A stretch of 64,000 bases of DNA from contig NZ_AQWP01000005.1 of NCBI RefSeq assembly GCF_000375585.1, forward strand, positions 186,001-250,000. The letters are read 5' to 3'. Below are positions 43,707 through 53,539 of this stretch, one piece after another. Position 1 is the stretch's first letter. Each line of letters opens with the position of its first letter. The notes under the pieces are model-generated. The model saw only the letters and a list, made by a program, of their open reading frames with translations. It was not told the origin of the DNA and searched no databases. Source of the DNA: Sinorhizobium meliloti 4H41. Its GTDB lineage: Bacteria; Pseudomonadota; Alphaproteobacteria; Rhizobiales; Rhizobiaceae. The translations under genes were made by a program, and so were the position numbers.

Positions 43707-44864
43707 ATGTTGCGAAAGTGGCGTCTGCCGGCCATCGCCGGCTTTTTCGTCTCCCTTCTCGTCTCGGTCCCGGCTGGCGCGCAGGATGCGCAGTTGCCGA
43801 CGGTGACCGTCGCCAAACCGGTCGTGCGCGATGTCGTCGACGCCGACGAATTCATCGGCCGCTTCGAAGCGGTCGACCAGGTCGCGATCCGCGCACGGGT
43901 CGGCGGCTATCTCGATCAGGTCTTCTTCACCGACGGCGCCATGGTGAAGAAGGGCGACAAGCTCTTCGTCATAGACCAGCGGCCGTTCCGCACCGCCCTT
44001 TCCCAGGCGGAAGCCTCGCTCGAGGCTGCGCGATCGACCCTTGTCTTCGCGGAGACCACGTTCAAGCGAACGGAATCGCTCGCGGAATCGGGCACGCTCT
44101 CGGTGTCCAGGCTTGACGACGACCGCCGTGCGCTGCTCGCGGCCCAGGCGAATGTGCGCGGCGCCGAGGCGGCCGTCGAGCGCGCGAAGCTGGATCTGGA
44201 TTACACGACCATCACAGCGCCGCTGAGCGGACGCGTCGACCGGCGTCTGATTTCCCCCGGCAATCTGGTACAAGCGGACCAGACGGTGCTGACGACGATC
44301 GTCTCGCTCGACCCGATCGATTTCTATTTCGACGTCGACGAGCGCCGGCTACTCTCCTATGCGCGTACGGCTCGGGACCGCGGCAGCGCTTTGCAGGAGG
44401 GGGCGGGCTCCATTCCGGTGCTGGTTACGATCGCCGACGCCAACGAGCCGCCGTTCGAGGGCAAGCTCGACTTCGCGGAGAACCGGGTCGACAACCAGAC
44501 GGGTACGATGCGGGTGCGCGCGCGCCTCGCAAACCCCAAACTGATCCTGCAGCCCGGCCTGTTCGGGCGCGTAGAAGTGGAGGGGTCGAACACCTACCGG
44601 GCGGTTCTGGTGCCGGACGAGGCAATCGCCGCCGATCAGAACGAACGCATCGTCTACACGGTAGGCGAGGATGGCAGCGTCGCAACCAAACCGGTGCGTC
44701 TTGGTCCCAGGCTCCACGGTTACAGGGTCATCCGCAGTGGCTTGACGGGGGACGAGACGATCGTCGTCAACGGTCTCATGCGCGTCCGTCCGGGCGTGAA
44801 GGTCAAGCCCGAGCTCATCGTCCTGCCCCCCGAGGCCGCGCAATCGGCGGAGAATGCCCAATGA
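43707..44864 (+). CDS. RND efflux periplasmic adaptor (MFP) subunit
   Basis: A 385-residue membrane fusion protein of the AcrA/MexA group. A signal peptide spans about residues 1-25 (IAGFFVSLLVSVPAGAQD). The lipoyl halves are IRARVGGYLDQVFFTDGAMVKKGDKLFVIDQRPF and TTITAPLSGRVDRRLISPGNLVQ, with the alpha-helical hairpin between them. No lipobox cysteine is present, so it is not a lipoprotein. Its stop overlaps the start of the RND permease gene by four bases. No outer-membrane channel gene is adjacent, so a TolC-like protein elsewhere must complete the pump. Confidence 0.93.
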   Translation: MLRKWRLPAIAGFFVSLLVSVPAGAQDAQLPTVTVAKPVVRDVVDADEFIGRFEAVDQVAIRARVGGYLDQVFFTDGAMVKKGDKLFVIDQRPFRTALSQAEASLEAARSTLVFAETTFKRTESLAESGTLSVSRLDDDRRALLAAQANVRGAEAAVERAKLDLDYTTITAPLSGRVDRRLISPGNLVQADQTVLTTIVSLDPIDFYFDVDERRLLSYARTARDRGSALQEGAGSIPVLVTIADANEPPFEGKLDFAENRVDNQTGTMRVRARLANPKLILQPGLFGRVEVEGSNTYRAVLVPDEAIAADQNERIVYTVGEDGSVATKPVRLGPRLHGYRVIRSGLTGDETIVVNGLMRVRPGVKVKPELIVLPPEAAQSAENAQ

Positions 44865-47800
44865 GGTTCGCGCATTTCTTTGTCGACAGACCGATCTTCG
44901 CGTCGGTGCTTTCGATCGTTCTGCTGATCGTCGGCAGCATCGCCTATTTCCAGCTTCCGGTGGCGCAGTATCCGGAGATCGCGCCGCCTACCATCGTCGT
45001 GCGCGCCTCCTATCCGGGCGCGGATGCGGAGACCGTCGCCAATACCGTTGCCACCCCGCTCGAGCAGGAGATCAACGGCGTGGAGAACATGCTCTACATG
45101 TCCTCCTATGCCACCGCTGATGGCTCGATGGCGCTGACGATCACCTTCAAGCTCGGGACCGATCTCGATCAGGCGCAGGTGCTGGTGCAGAACCGTGTTT
45201 CGATCGCCGAGCCCCGGCTTCCCGAGGAAGTCCGGCGCATCGGCGTAACCACGACGAAGAGCTCGCCGGACCTGATGATGGTCGTTCATCTGCTTTCGCC
45301 GAACGACCGCTATGACCAGCTTTATGTTTCCAACTACGCCCGCACGCGCATCCGCGACATATTGGTCCGGCTGGACGGAGTCGGCGACGTTCTTCTGTTC
45401 GGCGAGCGTGAATATGCGCTGCGCATCTGGCTCGACCCGCAGAAGCTCTCCGCCTACGGCATGACCGCAGGCGATGTCGTCTCCGCGCTGCGCGAGCAGA
45501 ACGTCCAGGTCTCGGGCGGATCCATCGGCGGTCCGCCGATGTCGAGCGACAGCGCCTTCCAGTATACGGTGACCACCGACGGCCGCTTCAGCGACGCTCG
45601 CCAGTTCCGCTACGTCATCGTCAAAGCGACCGAAGAAGGCAGGCTCGTCCAGTTGCAGGACGTCGCCCGCATCGAACTCGGTGCGCGCGAATACGTGACC
45701 AACAGCTATCTCAACGGCAGCCCCGCCGTCGCGCTCGGCATCTTCTCCCGCCCCGGCAGCAATGCGCTCGCTGCGGCCGACGCGATCCAGGCGACGATGA
45801 CCGAACTTTCGCGAGATTTTCCCGAAGGGCTCGAATACAGGATCATCTACAATCCGACGGAATTCATCTCGGAATCCATCGACGAGGTCTACAAGACGAT
45901 CGGGGAGGCCGCGCTCCTCGTCGCTCTGGTCGTGATCGTGTTCCTGCAGTCGTGGCGCACGGCGATCATTCCGATCGTCGCCATCCCCGTTTCGCTCGTC
46001 GGCACATTCGCGCTTCTCTATGCCTTCGGCTTTTCGCTGAACATGCTGACGCTGTTCGGCCTGGTTCTCGCGATCGGCATCGTGGTCGACGACGCGATCG
46101 TCGTTGTCGAGAACGTCGAGCGCAACCTCGCGCGCGGGATGACGCCGCGCGAGGCGGCGCATGTGACGATGGACGAGGTGGGCGCCGCGGTCATCGCGAT
46201 CTCGCTCGTCCTGACGGCAGTGTTCGTGCCGACCGCGTTCATTCCGGGTATTGCCGGGCAGTTCTACCTGCAATTTGCGGTGACGATCGCAGTTGCGACG
46301 GTGATCTCCGCGGTCAATTCCCTGACGCTCTCGCCGGCGCTTGCCGCAATCCTGTTGCGGCCGCACGAGAACCACGAGCATGAGAGCCGCAATCCCCTGA
46401 CGCGGATCGGCCGCGGTTTTGCCAACGGCTTCAACCGCGGCTTCGACCGCATGGCCGATGGCTATGCATGGACGGTGCGCCACCTCGTCAGGACGCGGAT
46501 CGCCTTAGCCGGGGCGCTCGTCGTCTTCGTCGCCCTGCTCGGAGCCACCTGGTACATGGCGCAGGTCGTGCCTCGCGGCTTCATACCCACGATGGACCAG
46601 GGCTATGCCATCGTCGTCATTCAGCTTCCGGACGGTGCCTCTCTCGATCGCACCGATAAGGTCGTCCGGCGGGCCTCGGAGATTATCCGGGAGGTACCCG
46701 GCGTAAAGGATGCGGTCGCCTTTGCCGGTTTCAACGGCGCGACCTTCACCAATGCATCCAATTCCGGCGTGATATTCACGCCCTTCGACAGTTTCGAAGA
46801 ACGCCTCGAGCAAAAGCAGAGTGCGGAACAGATCATCGGCCAGATCTTCGGTGCGATGCAAGGCATTCAGGAGGCTTTCATCATCGCCGTTCCGCCACCC
46901 TCCGTGCGAGGCATCGGCAATTCGGGCGGCTTCAAGATGCAGATCATGGACCGCCAGAGCGCCGACATGCGCCGGGCGCTCGGGCTCGCCCATCAGATGA
47001 TGGGAGCGGCCAACCAGACGGAGGGGCTGACCGGCGTCTTCACCACCTTCACGGCCTCCAGCCCGCAATTCTTCCTGGCGATCGATCGCGACAAGGCGCG
47101 GGCGCTGAACGTGCCGATTCCCAATATTTTCGAGACACTCTCGATCAATCTGGGGACGTCCTACGTCAACGATTTCAACGCCTTCGGCCGCGTCTATCAG
47201 GTCCGTGCCCAGGCCGACCAGCAATTCCGGCTGGAGCGGGAGGACATACTTGCGCTTAAGGTACGCTCCGCCTCGGGCGCCCTGGTGCCGCTCGGCACGC
47301 TCGTCGAGATCCGCGATACGAGCGGACCGGCGCTCGTCCAGCGCTACAACATGTATGTCTCGGTCCCCGTTCAGGGCAATCCGGCGCCGGGCGTTTCGAC
47401 GGGCAGCGCCCTGGACAAGATGGAAGCGCTTGCAGGTCAGATCCTGCCGCAGGGCACCACCTTCGAATGGACGGAACTCGCTTTGCAGGAGCGCCAGACC
47501 GGCAACACTGCGGTCTTCATCTTCGCGCTTTCGGTGGTCTTCGTTTTCCTGGCGCTCTCTGCGCAATACGAAAGCTGGGTGCTGCCGCTGGCCATCATCC
47601 TGATCGTGCCGCTTGCCGTGCTCGCTGCGCTTCTCGGCGTTTCGATCCGTGGCTTCGACAACAATGTGCTGACCCAGATCGGGCTTATCGTCCTGATCGG
47701 TCTTGCCGCGAAGAACGCGATCCTCATCGTGGAATTCGCCCGCCAGGGCGAGGAGGAGGGCAAGACGCCGATCGAGGCGGCGATCGATGCGAGCCGGCTC

Positions 47801-48037
47801 AGGCTGCGGCCGATCCTGATGACCGCTTTCGCCTTCATCCTCGGCGTCGTGCCGCTGGTCATCGCCACGGGGCCCGGCGCCGAAATGCGCCAGTCGCTCG
47901 GTACGGCGGTCTTTGCCGGCATGCTCGGGGTCACCGTCCTCGGCCTGTTCCTGACGCCGGTCTTCTATGTGGCCCTGCGCTCATTGCGGCGCAAGCGTGC
48001 ACCGGCGGCCGCGCCGGCGCCGGCGCCGGGGGAGTGA
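44861..48037 (+). CDS. RND efflux permease (HAE1/AcrB family)
   Basis: A 1058-residue inner-membrane drug-proton antiporter. The start MRFAHFFVDRPIFASVLSIVLLIVGSIAYFQLPVAQYPEIAPP is typical of AcrB-like pumps. The proton-relay aspartates lie in GIVVDDAIVVVENVERNL (fourth membrane helix), and the second-half motif is GLAAKNAILIVEFARQ. Twelve membrane helices and two large periplasmic loops are apparent. It forms a trimer with the upstream adaptor. Substrates are unknown. No local repressor is seen. Confidence 0.95.
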   Translation: MRFAHFFVDRPIFASVLSIVLLIVGSIAYFQLPVAQYPEIAPPTIVVRASYPGADAETVANTVATPLEQEINGVENMLYMSSYATADGSMALTITFKLGTDLDQAQVLVQNRVSIAEPRLPEEVRRIGVTTTKSSPDLMMVVHLLSPNDRYDQLYVSNYARTRIRDILVRLDGVGDVLLFGEREYALRIWLDPQKLSAYGMTAGDVVSALREQNVQVSGGSIGGPPMSSDSAFQYTVTTDGRFSDARQFRYVIVKATEEGRLVQLQDVARIELGAREYVTNSYLNGSPAVALGIFSRPGSNALAAADAIQATMTELSRDFPEGLEYRIIYNPTEFISESIDEVYKTIGEAALLVALVVIVFLQSWRTAIIPIVAIPVSLVGTFALLYAFGFSLNMLTLFGLVLAIGIVVDDAIVVVENVERNLARGMTPREAAHVTMDEVGAAVIAISLVLTAVFVPTAFIPGIAGQFYLQFAVTIAVATVISAVNSLTLSPALAAILLRPHENHEHESRNPLTRIGRGFANGFNRGFDRMADGYAWTVRHLVRTRIALAGALVVFVALLGATWYMAQVVPRGFIPTMDQGYAIVVIQLPDGASLDRTDKVVRRASEIIREVPGVKDAVAFAGFNGATFTNASNSGVIFTPFDSFEERLEQKQSAEQIIGQIFGAMQGIQEAFIIAVPPPSVRGIGNSGGFKMQIMDRQSADMRRALGLAHQMMGAANQTEGLTGVFTTFTASSPQFFLAIDRDKARALNVPIPNIFETLSINLGTSYVNDFNAFGRVYQVRAQADQQFRLEREDILALKVRSASGALVPLGTLVEIRDTSGPALVQRYNMYVSVPVQGNPAPGVSTGSALDKMEALAGQILPQGTTFEWTELALQERQTGNTAVFIFALSVVFVFLALSAQYESWVLPLAIILIVPLAVLAALLGVSIRGFDNNVLTQIGLIVLIGLAAKNAILIVEFARQGEEEGKTPIEAAIDASRLRLRPILMTAFAFILGVVPLVIATGPGAEMRQSLGTAVFAGMLGVTVLGLFLTPVFYVALRSLRRKRAPAAAPAPAPGE

Positions 48038-48208
48038 AGAGACCGGTGCATCGGCAATGACGCAATTGTGAGCGGCCGTCGGTCGTTAGACGCTGGACGC
48101 GATCGCGGCCTTGAATGATCCTGCGTGCCGCCCGGCATGAGCAGCAATGCGCTATGCGGGCGGAGTACCAGAGCAAGTTTTTCTTCCCGCACATGCGAGA
48201 GGTGAAGG

Positions 48209-49042
48209 ATGCTGCTGCGATACCTTGCCTACACCGTGACCGTCATCTGGATTATCCATGCGCTCTGGCCGACACCGGCGCACGCGCAGCAGGCGGAAGC
48301 CCATGTGAGCCAATGCCAGGCGATCGCGGCAGCCACGCCGGCGGCGACGTTCGCCAGCTTCTCGGTCCCCGCCGCCACTCCCGTGGCCTCTGCCGACACA
48401 AGCGAGGTGACGATCACCTTTCTCGGTCATTCGACCTTCCTGATCGAAACGCCGGGCGGAGTTTCGATCGCCACCGACTACAACGGCTGGTTCCGCACGC
48501 CGTCGCCGCCAACGGTGGTGACGATGAACAGGGCCCATTCCAGTCATTACACCCTGGCGCCGGATCCGGCGATCCGGCATGTCCTGCACGGCTGGGGCGA
48601 CAACGGCGAGCCGGCGGATCATGATCTCGTCGTCGGCGACGCCTATATCCGCAATGTGACGACGGATATCCGTTCAGGCTTCGAGGGCATGGAACGGGAC
48701 GGCAATTCGATCTTCATTTTCGAGATTGCCGGGCTCTGCATCGGCCATCTCGGCCATCTGCACCACGAGCTCGACGAAAGCCATTACCGGCAAATCGGCC
48801 GCCTCGACGTACTCATGGTGCCGGTGGACGGCGGTCTGACGATGGGAGCGGAGAGCATGAGCCGCGTCGTCTCGCGGCTGCGCTCGGCGCTGATCCTGCC
48901 GATGCACAGGCCGATGACCAACAACTTTCTGGCGATGTTCGGAGACGACTTCGACAAGCGCTTCGCCACGGAGCCTTCCGTGAAGGTGTCGCTGCGCTCC
49001 CTGCCGAGGAGACCGCTCATCTATGTCCTGCAGGGTGTTTGA
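48209..49042 (+). CDS. Exported metallo-beta-lactamase-fold protein with an altered metal site
   Basis: A 277-residue protein. It begins with a signal peptide (VIWIIHALWPTPAHAQQ) and a Thr/Ala-rich linker, then a metallo-beta-lactamase fold with TITFLGHSTFLIETPGGVSIATDYNGWF. The usual HxHxDH metal motif is replaced by RAHSSH in TMNRAHSSHYTL, so one His and the Asp are missing; later elements GHLGHLHHEL, PVDGG and LPMHRP remain. The protein may bind a single metal or lack hydrolase activity. It stands 170 bases after the RND permease gene in the same direction, and the relation is unclear. Confidence 0.8.
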   Translation: MLLRYLAYTVTVIWIIHALWPTPAHAQQAEAHVSQCQAIAAATPAATFASFSVPAATPVASADTSEVTITFLGHSTFLIETPGGVSIATDYNGWFRTPSPPTVVTMNRAHSSHYTLAPDPAIRHVLHGWGDNGEPADHDLVVGDAYIRNVTTDIRSGFEGMERDGNSIFIFEIAGLCIGHLGHLHHELDESHYRQIGRLDVLMVPVDGGLTMGAESMSRVVSRLRSALILPMHRPMTNNFLAMFGDDFDKRFATEPSVKVSLRSLPRRPLIYVLQGV

Positions 49043-49157
49043 GGACGGCGGCAACGCATTTCCGTCTCCTGAAAACACGACGCGCCTGCTGGACTGGGCG
49101 CGGCAATGAAACTATAAGGCGCCCGATCTCACCAAAATCACGCATGCAGAGGGCGTC

Positions 49158-49904
49158 ATGGCTGGCCATTCACAGTTCAAGAACATCATGCACCGCAAGG
49201 GCCGTCAGGATGCGGTGCGCTCCAAAATGTTTTCCAAGCTCGCGCGCGAAATCACCGTCGCAGCAAAAACCGGCCTTCCCGACCCGACGATGAACCCGCG
49301 CCTGCGTCTGGCGATCCAGAACGCCAAGGCGCAGTCGATGCCGAAGGACAATATCGAGCGCGCGGTCAAGAAGGCTGCGGGCGGCGATGCCGAGAATTAC
49401 GAAGAAGTCCGCTACGAGGGCTACGGCCCGGGCGGCGTCGCAGTCATCGTCGAGGCGTTGACGGACAACCGCAACCGCACCGCCTCCAACGTACGCTCCA
49501 CCTTCACCAAGGCGGGCGGGGCGCTCGGCGAAACCGGTTCGGTTTCCTTCTCCTTCGATCGGGTCGGTGAAATCACCTACAAGCTTTCCGCCGGCGACGC
49601 CGACAAGGTGATGGAAGCGGCAATCGAAGCGGGTGCCGACGACGTCGAGACCGACGAGGAAGGCCACACCATCACCTGCGGCTTCGAGGATATCGGCGAA
49701 GTATCGAAGGCGCTCGAAGGCGCGCTCGGCGAGGCGGAGACCGTAAAGGCCGTCTGGAAGCCGCAGAATACCGTGCCGGTGGATGAGGAAAAGGCACAGT
49801 CGCTGATGAAGCTCATCGACAATCTCGAAGATGACGACGACGTCCAGAACGTCTATTCGAACTTCGAGGTCTCCGACGAGGTTCTGGCGAAGCTTTCCGC
49901 CTGA
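49158..49904 (+). CDS. yebC: YebC/PmpR family DNA-binding or translation factor
   Basis: A 248-residue YebC (DUF28) protein. [37 protein letters not shown] is the conserved start, followed by [30 protein letters not shown] and [23 protein letters not shown]. Members act as transcriptional regulators or relieve ribosome stalling. In many proteobacteria yebC precedes ruvC; here a monooxygenase gene on the opposite strand comes between, but the order yebC...ruvCAB is kept. Confidence 0.96.
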   Translation: MAGHSQFKNIMHRKGRQDAVRSKMFSKLAREITVAAKTGLPDPTMNPRLRLAIQNAKAQSMPKDNIERAVKKAAGGDAENYEEVRYEGYGPGGVAVIVEALTDNRNRTASNVRSTFTKAGGALGETGSVSFSFDRVGEITYKLSAGDADKVMEAAIEAGADDVETDEEGHTITCGFEDIGEVSKALEGALGEAETVKAVWKPQNTVPVDEEKAQSLMKLIDNLEDDDDVQNVYSNFEVSDEVLAKLSA

Positions 49905-49928
49905 GCGTTCGGAACATCCCAATGCAAT

Positions 49929-49960
49929 TGACCCGCATCGCTCCGAGCGATGCGGGTCTT
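49929..49960 (+). terminator. Terminator between yebC and the convergent monooxygenase gene
   Basis: GACCCGCATCGC (49929-49940) pairs exactly with GCGATGCGGGTC (49946-49957) around a five-base loop, followed by TTT. The 12-base stem is very stable, though the U run is short. Confidence 0.75.
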
Positions 49961-49971
49961 TGCTGTTCGCG

Positions 49972-50970
49972 TCAGGCGGCGGCGAGATCGCGTTGCGCTT
50001 GGGCAAACAGCTTCACCGACCGCAACCGCGCTTCCATGTCGAAGATCGGCATTGAGACGATCAGCTCGTCCGCCCTGGTGAGATCCACGAATGCCTCGAT
50101 CTTGCGGCGGATCGTCTCGGGGCCGCCGACCACCGCGTAGCTCATTGCATGGTCGACGAAAATCTTCTCGTCCTGGCTCCAGAGGCCGTCCATCGATTTG
50201 ACCGGCGGCGGAAAGCGCCCGCGGGCATTGCGGCGAAGCGCGACGAAGGATTGCTGCATGGAGGTGAAGAGGTGGTTCGCCTCATCGTCGGTGTCCGCGG
50301 CGACACCCATGACGCCCACCATGACATGCGGCTTGTCGAGCTGGGGCGACGGGGTGAAGCGCTCGCGATATATTTCGAGCGCGGAAAGCAGCATGTCCGG
50401 CGCGAAATGCGAGGCGAAGGCGAAGGGAAGGCCGAGCATGCCGGCGAGATGGGCGCTGAAATGGCTCGAACCGAGCAGCCAGATCGGCACGTTCGAATCC
50501 GCGCCCGGAACGGCGATGATCTTCTGGTCTTCGGTCGCCGGGCCGAGCAACGCCTGCAGTTCGACGACATCGTTCGGGAAGTTGTTGGCGCTCGCCTCCA
50601 TGTTGCGGCGGAGCGCCTGCGCCGTTCTCATGTCCGTGCCGGGCGCGCGGCCGAGGCCGAGATCGATGCGGCCGGGGTAAAGCGCCGCAAGCGTGCCGAA
50701 TTGCTCGGCAATGACGAGCGGTGAATGATTGGGCAGCATGATGCCGCCCGAGCCGACGCGGATCGTTCGCGTGGCCGAAGCCACATGCGAAATCACGAGA
50801 GACGTCGCGGCGCTGGCAATGCCTTTCATGCCATGGTGTTCGGCCAGCCAGAAGCGCTCATAGCCGTTCTCCTCCGCGGCGATTGCCAGCCGCCGCGAAT
50901 TTTCGAGCGACTCTGCGATGCTGCCCCCTTCGGTGATCGGCGACAGGTCGAGAATGGAGAAGGGGATCAT
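49972..50970 (-). CDS. LLM-class flavin-dependent monooxygenase
   Basis: A 332-residue luciferase-like TIM barrel of the single-subunit YhbW-type group. [75 protein letters not shown] and [15 protein letters not shown] are the conserved flavin- and substrate-region segments. It uses FMNH2 supplied by a separate reductase. The substrate is unknown. It is divergent from ruvC, so its promoter shares the 168-base gap with the SOS box. Confidence 0.9.
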   Translation of the reverse strand: MIPFSILDLSPITEGGSIAESLENSRRLAIAAEENGYERFWLAEHHGMKGIASAATSLVISHVASATRTIRVGSGGIMLPNHSPLVIAEQFGTLAALYPGRIDLGLGRAPGTDMRTAQALRRNMEASANNFPNDVVELQALLGPATEDQKIIAVPGADSNVPIWLLGSSHFSAHLAGMLGLPFAFASHFAPDMLLSALEIYRERFTPSPQLDKPHVMVGVMGVAADTDDEANHLFTSMQQSFVALRRNARGRFPPPVKSMDGLWSQDEKIFVDHAMSYAVVGGPETIRRKIEAFVDLTRADELIVSMPIFDMEARLRSVKLFAQAQRDLAAA

Positions 50971-51080
50971 GGCGGGGCTTTCAATTAAGAGAAATTGATC
51001 TTCCGCAATGTAGGTTCAAGTTTCCTTACGCCAAGGGTGCGCCGGCGCTTTTAGGCAAGGCGCGACCATTTCTGTGCAAT

Positions 51081-51095
51081 GTTTTTGTTTTGTTC
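51081..51095 (+). promoter_or_regulatory. Candidate LexA (SOS) box upstream of ruvC
   Basis: GTTTTTGTTTTGTTC matches the alphaproteobacterial SOS box GTTC-N7-GTTC at seven of eight fixed positions. It ends 43 bases before the ruvC start codon, a suitable distance to block transcription. Confidence 0.6.
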
Positions 51096-51138
51096 ACTTT
51101 TTGCTGGCAGCGTCCCGCCGACCGAAATAGGGTGAAGC

Positions 51139-51651
51139 ATGCAGACTACGATTCGCATCATCGGCATCGATCCGGGCTTGAGGCGCACCGGCTGGGGGGT
51201 CATCGAAACGCTTGGCAATTCGCTGCGATTCGTCGCTTCCGGCACCGTCACCTCCGATGGCGAGATGGATCTTGCCTCCCGTCTCTGCCAGTTGCATGAC
51301 GGACTTGCCGAGGTGGTGCACGGCTATCAGCCGCACGAGGCCGCTGTCGAACAGACCTTCGTCAACAAGGATGCGACGGCGACGCTGAAGCTCGGCCAGG
51401 CGCGCGGCATCGCCATGCTGGTGCCGGCCCGGGCGGGCTTGAGGGTCGCGGAATATGCGCCAAACGCCGTCAAGAAGGCCGTGATCGGCGTCGGCCACGG
51501 CGAAAAGCAGCAAATACACATGATGCTGAAGGTGCTGATGCCCAAGGCCGAGTTCAAAGGCAACGATGCCGCCGACGCGCTCGCCATCGCCATCTGCCAT
51601 GCCCATAACAGGCAGGCGGTGACGAGCCGCCTTGCGGCGCTTGCGGGCTAG
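51139..51651 (+). CDS. ruvC: Holliday junction endonuclease RuvC
   Basis: A 170-residue resolvase. The catalytic acidic residues appear in order: Asp in [15 protein letters not shown], Glu in [23 protein letters not shown], and the C-terminal Asp pair in [15 protein letters not shown]. It cuts Holliday junctions held by RuvAB. It is the first gene of ruvC-ruvA-(small ORF)-ruvB and is preceded by a probable LexA box. Confidence 0.97.
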   Translation: MQTTIRIIGIDPGLRRTGWGVIETLGNSLRFVASGTVTSDGEMDLASRLCQLHDGLAEVVHGYQPHEAAVEQTFVNKDATATLKLGQARGIAMLVPARAGLRVAEYAPNAVKKAVIGVGHGEKQQIHMMLKVLMPKAEFKGNDAADALAIAICHAHNRQAVTSRLAALAG

Positions 51652-51708
51652 GCCTGGCAACGGCATTTCTTCAAAAGACGACGGACCAACACCATCCAGA
51701 GAGACCAG

Positions 51709-52326
51709 ATGATCGGCAAGCTCAAGGGCACGATAGACGAGATCGGCGAGGATCACGTGGTTCTCGACGTGCATGGGGTCGGGTATGTCGCCCATTGTTC
51801 GGCGCGCACGCTCGGAAAGCTCGGAAGCGCCGGAGAGGCGGCCGTTCTCTTCATCGAGACCTATGTGCGCGAGGATCAGCTGAAGCTGTTCGGGTTCCTG
51901 AGCGCGTTGGAACGCGAATGGTTCCGACTGCTTCAGAGCGTTCAGGGTGTGGGATCCAAGGTGGCGCTGGCGGTGCTCTCTACGCTGACCCCCGGGGAAC
52001 TCGCCAACGCGATCGCCTTGCAGGACAAGACGTCGATCTCGCGCGCGCCGGGCGTGGGTCCGAAAGTTGCCGTGCGTATCGTCACCGAACTGAAGAACAA
52101 GGCTCCGGCCTTCGCCGGCGAGATGGCACCGTCGATCGGCCTGAAGCAGGAGCTCGGCGAAGGCGTTGCCGCGGCGCCGGTTGCGGACGCGGTCTCGGCG
52201 CTCACCAATCTCGGCTATTCGCGAGACCAGGCGGCCAATGCCGTTGCGGCTGCGCTGAAAAACGGCGGGGAGGGCGGCGACAGCGCCAAGCTGATCCGCC
52301 TCGGCTTGAAGGAGCTGTCGCGGTGA
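51709..52326 (+). CDS. ruvA: Holliday junction branch migration protein RuvA
   Basis: A 205-residue RuvA. The OB domain begins [28 protein letters not shown], the helix-hairpin-helix pair is [14 protein letters not shown] and [17 protein letters not shown], and the third domain, [20 protein letters not shown], contacts RuvB. It forms tetramers on the four-way junction. The stop codon overlaps a GTG that begins a small frame before ruvB. Confidence 0.97.
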   Translation: MIGKLKGTIDEIGEDHVVLDVHGVGYVAHCSARTLGKLGSAGEAAVLFIETYVREDQLKLFGFLSALEREWFRLLQSVQGVGSKVALAVLSTLTPGELANAIALQDKTSISRAPGVGPKVAVRIVTELKNKAPAFAGEMAPSIGLKQELGEGVAAAPVADAVSALTNLGYSRDQAANAVAAALKNGGEGGDSAKLIRLGLKELSR

Positions 52327-52496
52327 GGAAGCCACGAGCCTTCCTGCGGCCACAAAAGCATTGGAATAGAGGGACGCTGGCCGTTCTCGCTGGATTGATC
52401 CGGGCGCCGCTATTATGGTTGAGCGCGGCAGCGACGGTGACCGGCCTCGACGCCGGTGCCCCTATGGCCGCGGACAGCCCGAAACGGAAGCAGTGA
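52323..52496 (+). CDS. Possible small ORF between ruvA and ruvB
   Basis: A 57-codon frame that starts at a GTG overlapping the ruvA stop by four bases (GTGA) and stops one base before the ruvB ATG. The product is basic, with an Arg/Lys-rich start, a hydrophobic middle ([25 protein letters not shown]) and a basic end, so it could be a single-pass membrane peptide. No family is recognised. Its exact fit between two coupled genes suggests translation, if only as a bridge that carries ribosomes to ruvB. Confidence 0.35.
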   Translation: MRKPRAFLRPQKHWNRGTLAVLAGLIRAPLLWLSAAATVTGLDAGAPMAADSPKRKQ

Positions 52497-52497
52497 C

Positions 52498-53538
52498 ATG
52501 AGCGAAGCCGCACGTCTGATCGCGCCGGAAAAGGGAGGCGAAGACCTCGATGCGACCATGCGCCCGCAGACGCTCGACGACTTCACCGGCCAGGCTGAAG
52601 CGCGCGCCAATCTGAAGATCTTCATCGAGGCGGCGCGCAATCGCGGCGAAGCGCTCGACCACGTGCTCTTCGTCGGTCCGCCCGGGCTCGGCAAGACGAC
52701 GCTGGCGCAGATCATGGCGAAGGAGCTCGGCGTCAATTTTCGCTCGACTTCCGGGCCGGTGATCGCCAAGGCCGGTGACCTTGCGGCGCTGCTCACCAAC
52801 CTCGAAGAGCGCGACGTGCTCTTCATCGATGAAATCCACCGCCTCAATCCGGCCGTCGAGGAAATTCTCTATCCGGCCATGGAGGATTTCCAGCTCGACC
52901 TCATCATCGGCGAGGGGCCGGCGGCCCGTTCGGTGAAGATCGATCTCGCGAAGTTCACCCTGGTGGCGGCGACGACGCGCCTCGGACTGCTTACGACGCC
53001 GCTGCGCGATCGCTTCGGCATCCCCGTGCGGCTCAATTTCTATACGGTCGAGGAGTTGGAGCTGATCGTCCGGCGTGGCGCGCGGCTGATGGGTCTCGGC
53101 ATGACCGACGAAGGCGCGCGCGAGATTGCCCGCCGGGCGCGCGGCACGCCTCGCATCGCCGGCCGTCTCCTGCGCCGGGTGCGCGACTTCGCCGAGGTCG
53201 CACGGGCGGAGGCCGTGACGCGGAAGATTGCCGACGAGGCGCTGACCCGGCTGCTCGTCGACAGCATGGGTCTCGACCAGCTCGACCGGCGGTATCTGAC
53301 GATGATCGCCCAGAATTTCGGCGGCGGGCCGGTGGGGATCGAGACCATCGCCGCCGGGCTTTCCGAGCCGCGCGACGCGATCGAAGACATCATCGAGCCC
53401 TATCTGATCCAGCAGGGCTTCATCCAGCGCACGCCGCGTGGTCGCGTGCTCACGGCGAATGCCTGGAAGCATCTCGGCCTCAATCCGCCACGGGATGTCG
53501 AGGCAAGCCAATTCCGGCTGACGCTCGAGGACGACTGA
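52498..53538 (+). CDS. ruvB: Holliday junction branch migration ATPase RuvB
   Basis: A 346-residue AAA+ motor. Walker A is [12 protein letters not shown], Walker B is [11 protein letters not shown], sensor 1 is [20 protein letters not shown], and the arginine-finger and sensor 2 region is [21 protein letters not shown]. The C-terminal winged helix binds DNA. The ATG lies one base after the stop of the small frame, and a metallophosphoesterase gene begins one base after the ruvB stop, so all are likely cotranscribed. Confidence 0.98.
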   Translation: MSEAARLIAPEKGGEDLDATMRPQTLDDFTGQAEARANLKIFIEAARNRGEALDHVLFVGPPGLGKTTLAQIMAKELGVNFRSTSGPVIAKAGDLAALLTNLEERDVLFIDEIHRLNPAVEEILYPAMEDFQLDLIIGEGPAARSVKIDLAKFTLVAATTRLGLLTTPLRDRFGIPVRLNFYTVEELELIVRRGARLMGLGMTDEGAREIARRARGTPRIAGRLLRRVRDFAEVARAEAVTRKIADEALTRLLVDSMGLDQLDRRYLTMIAQNFGGGPVGIETIAAGLSEPRDAIEDIIEPYLIQQGFIQRTPRGRVLTANAWKHLGLNPPRDVEASQFRLTLEDD

Positions 53539-53539
53539 A

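Noticed and set aside
44720-46483. Long minus-strand open frame opposite the RND permease
   Set aside because: Its product is a His/Arg/Asp-rich string with no domain; the permease frame carries all family motifs.
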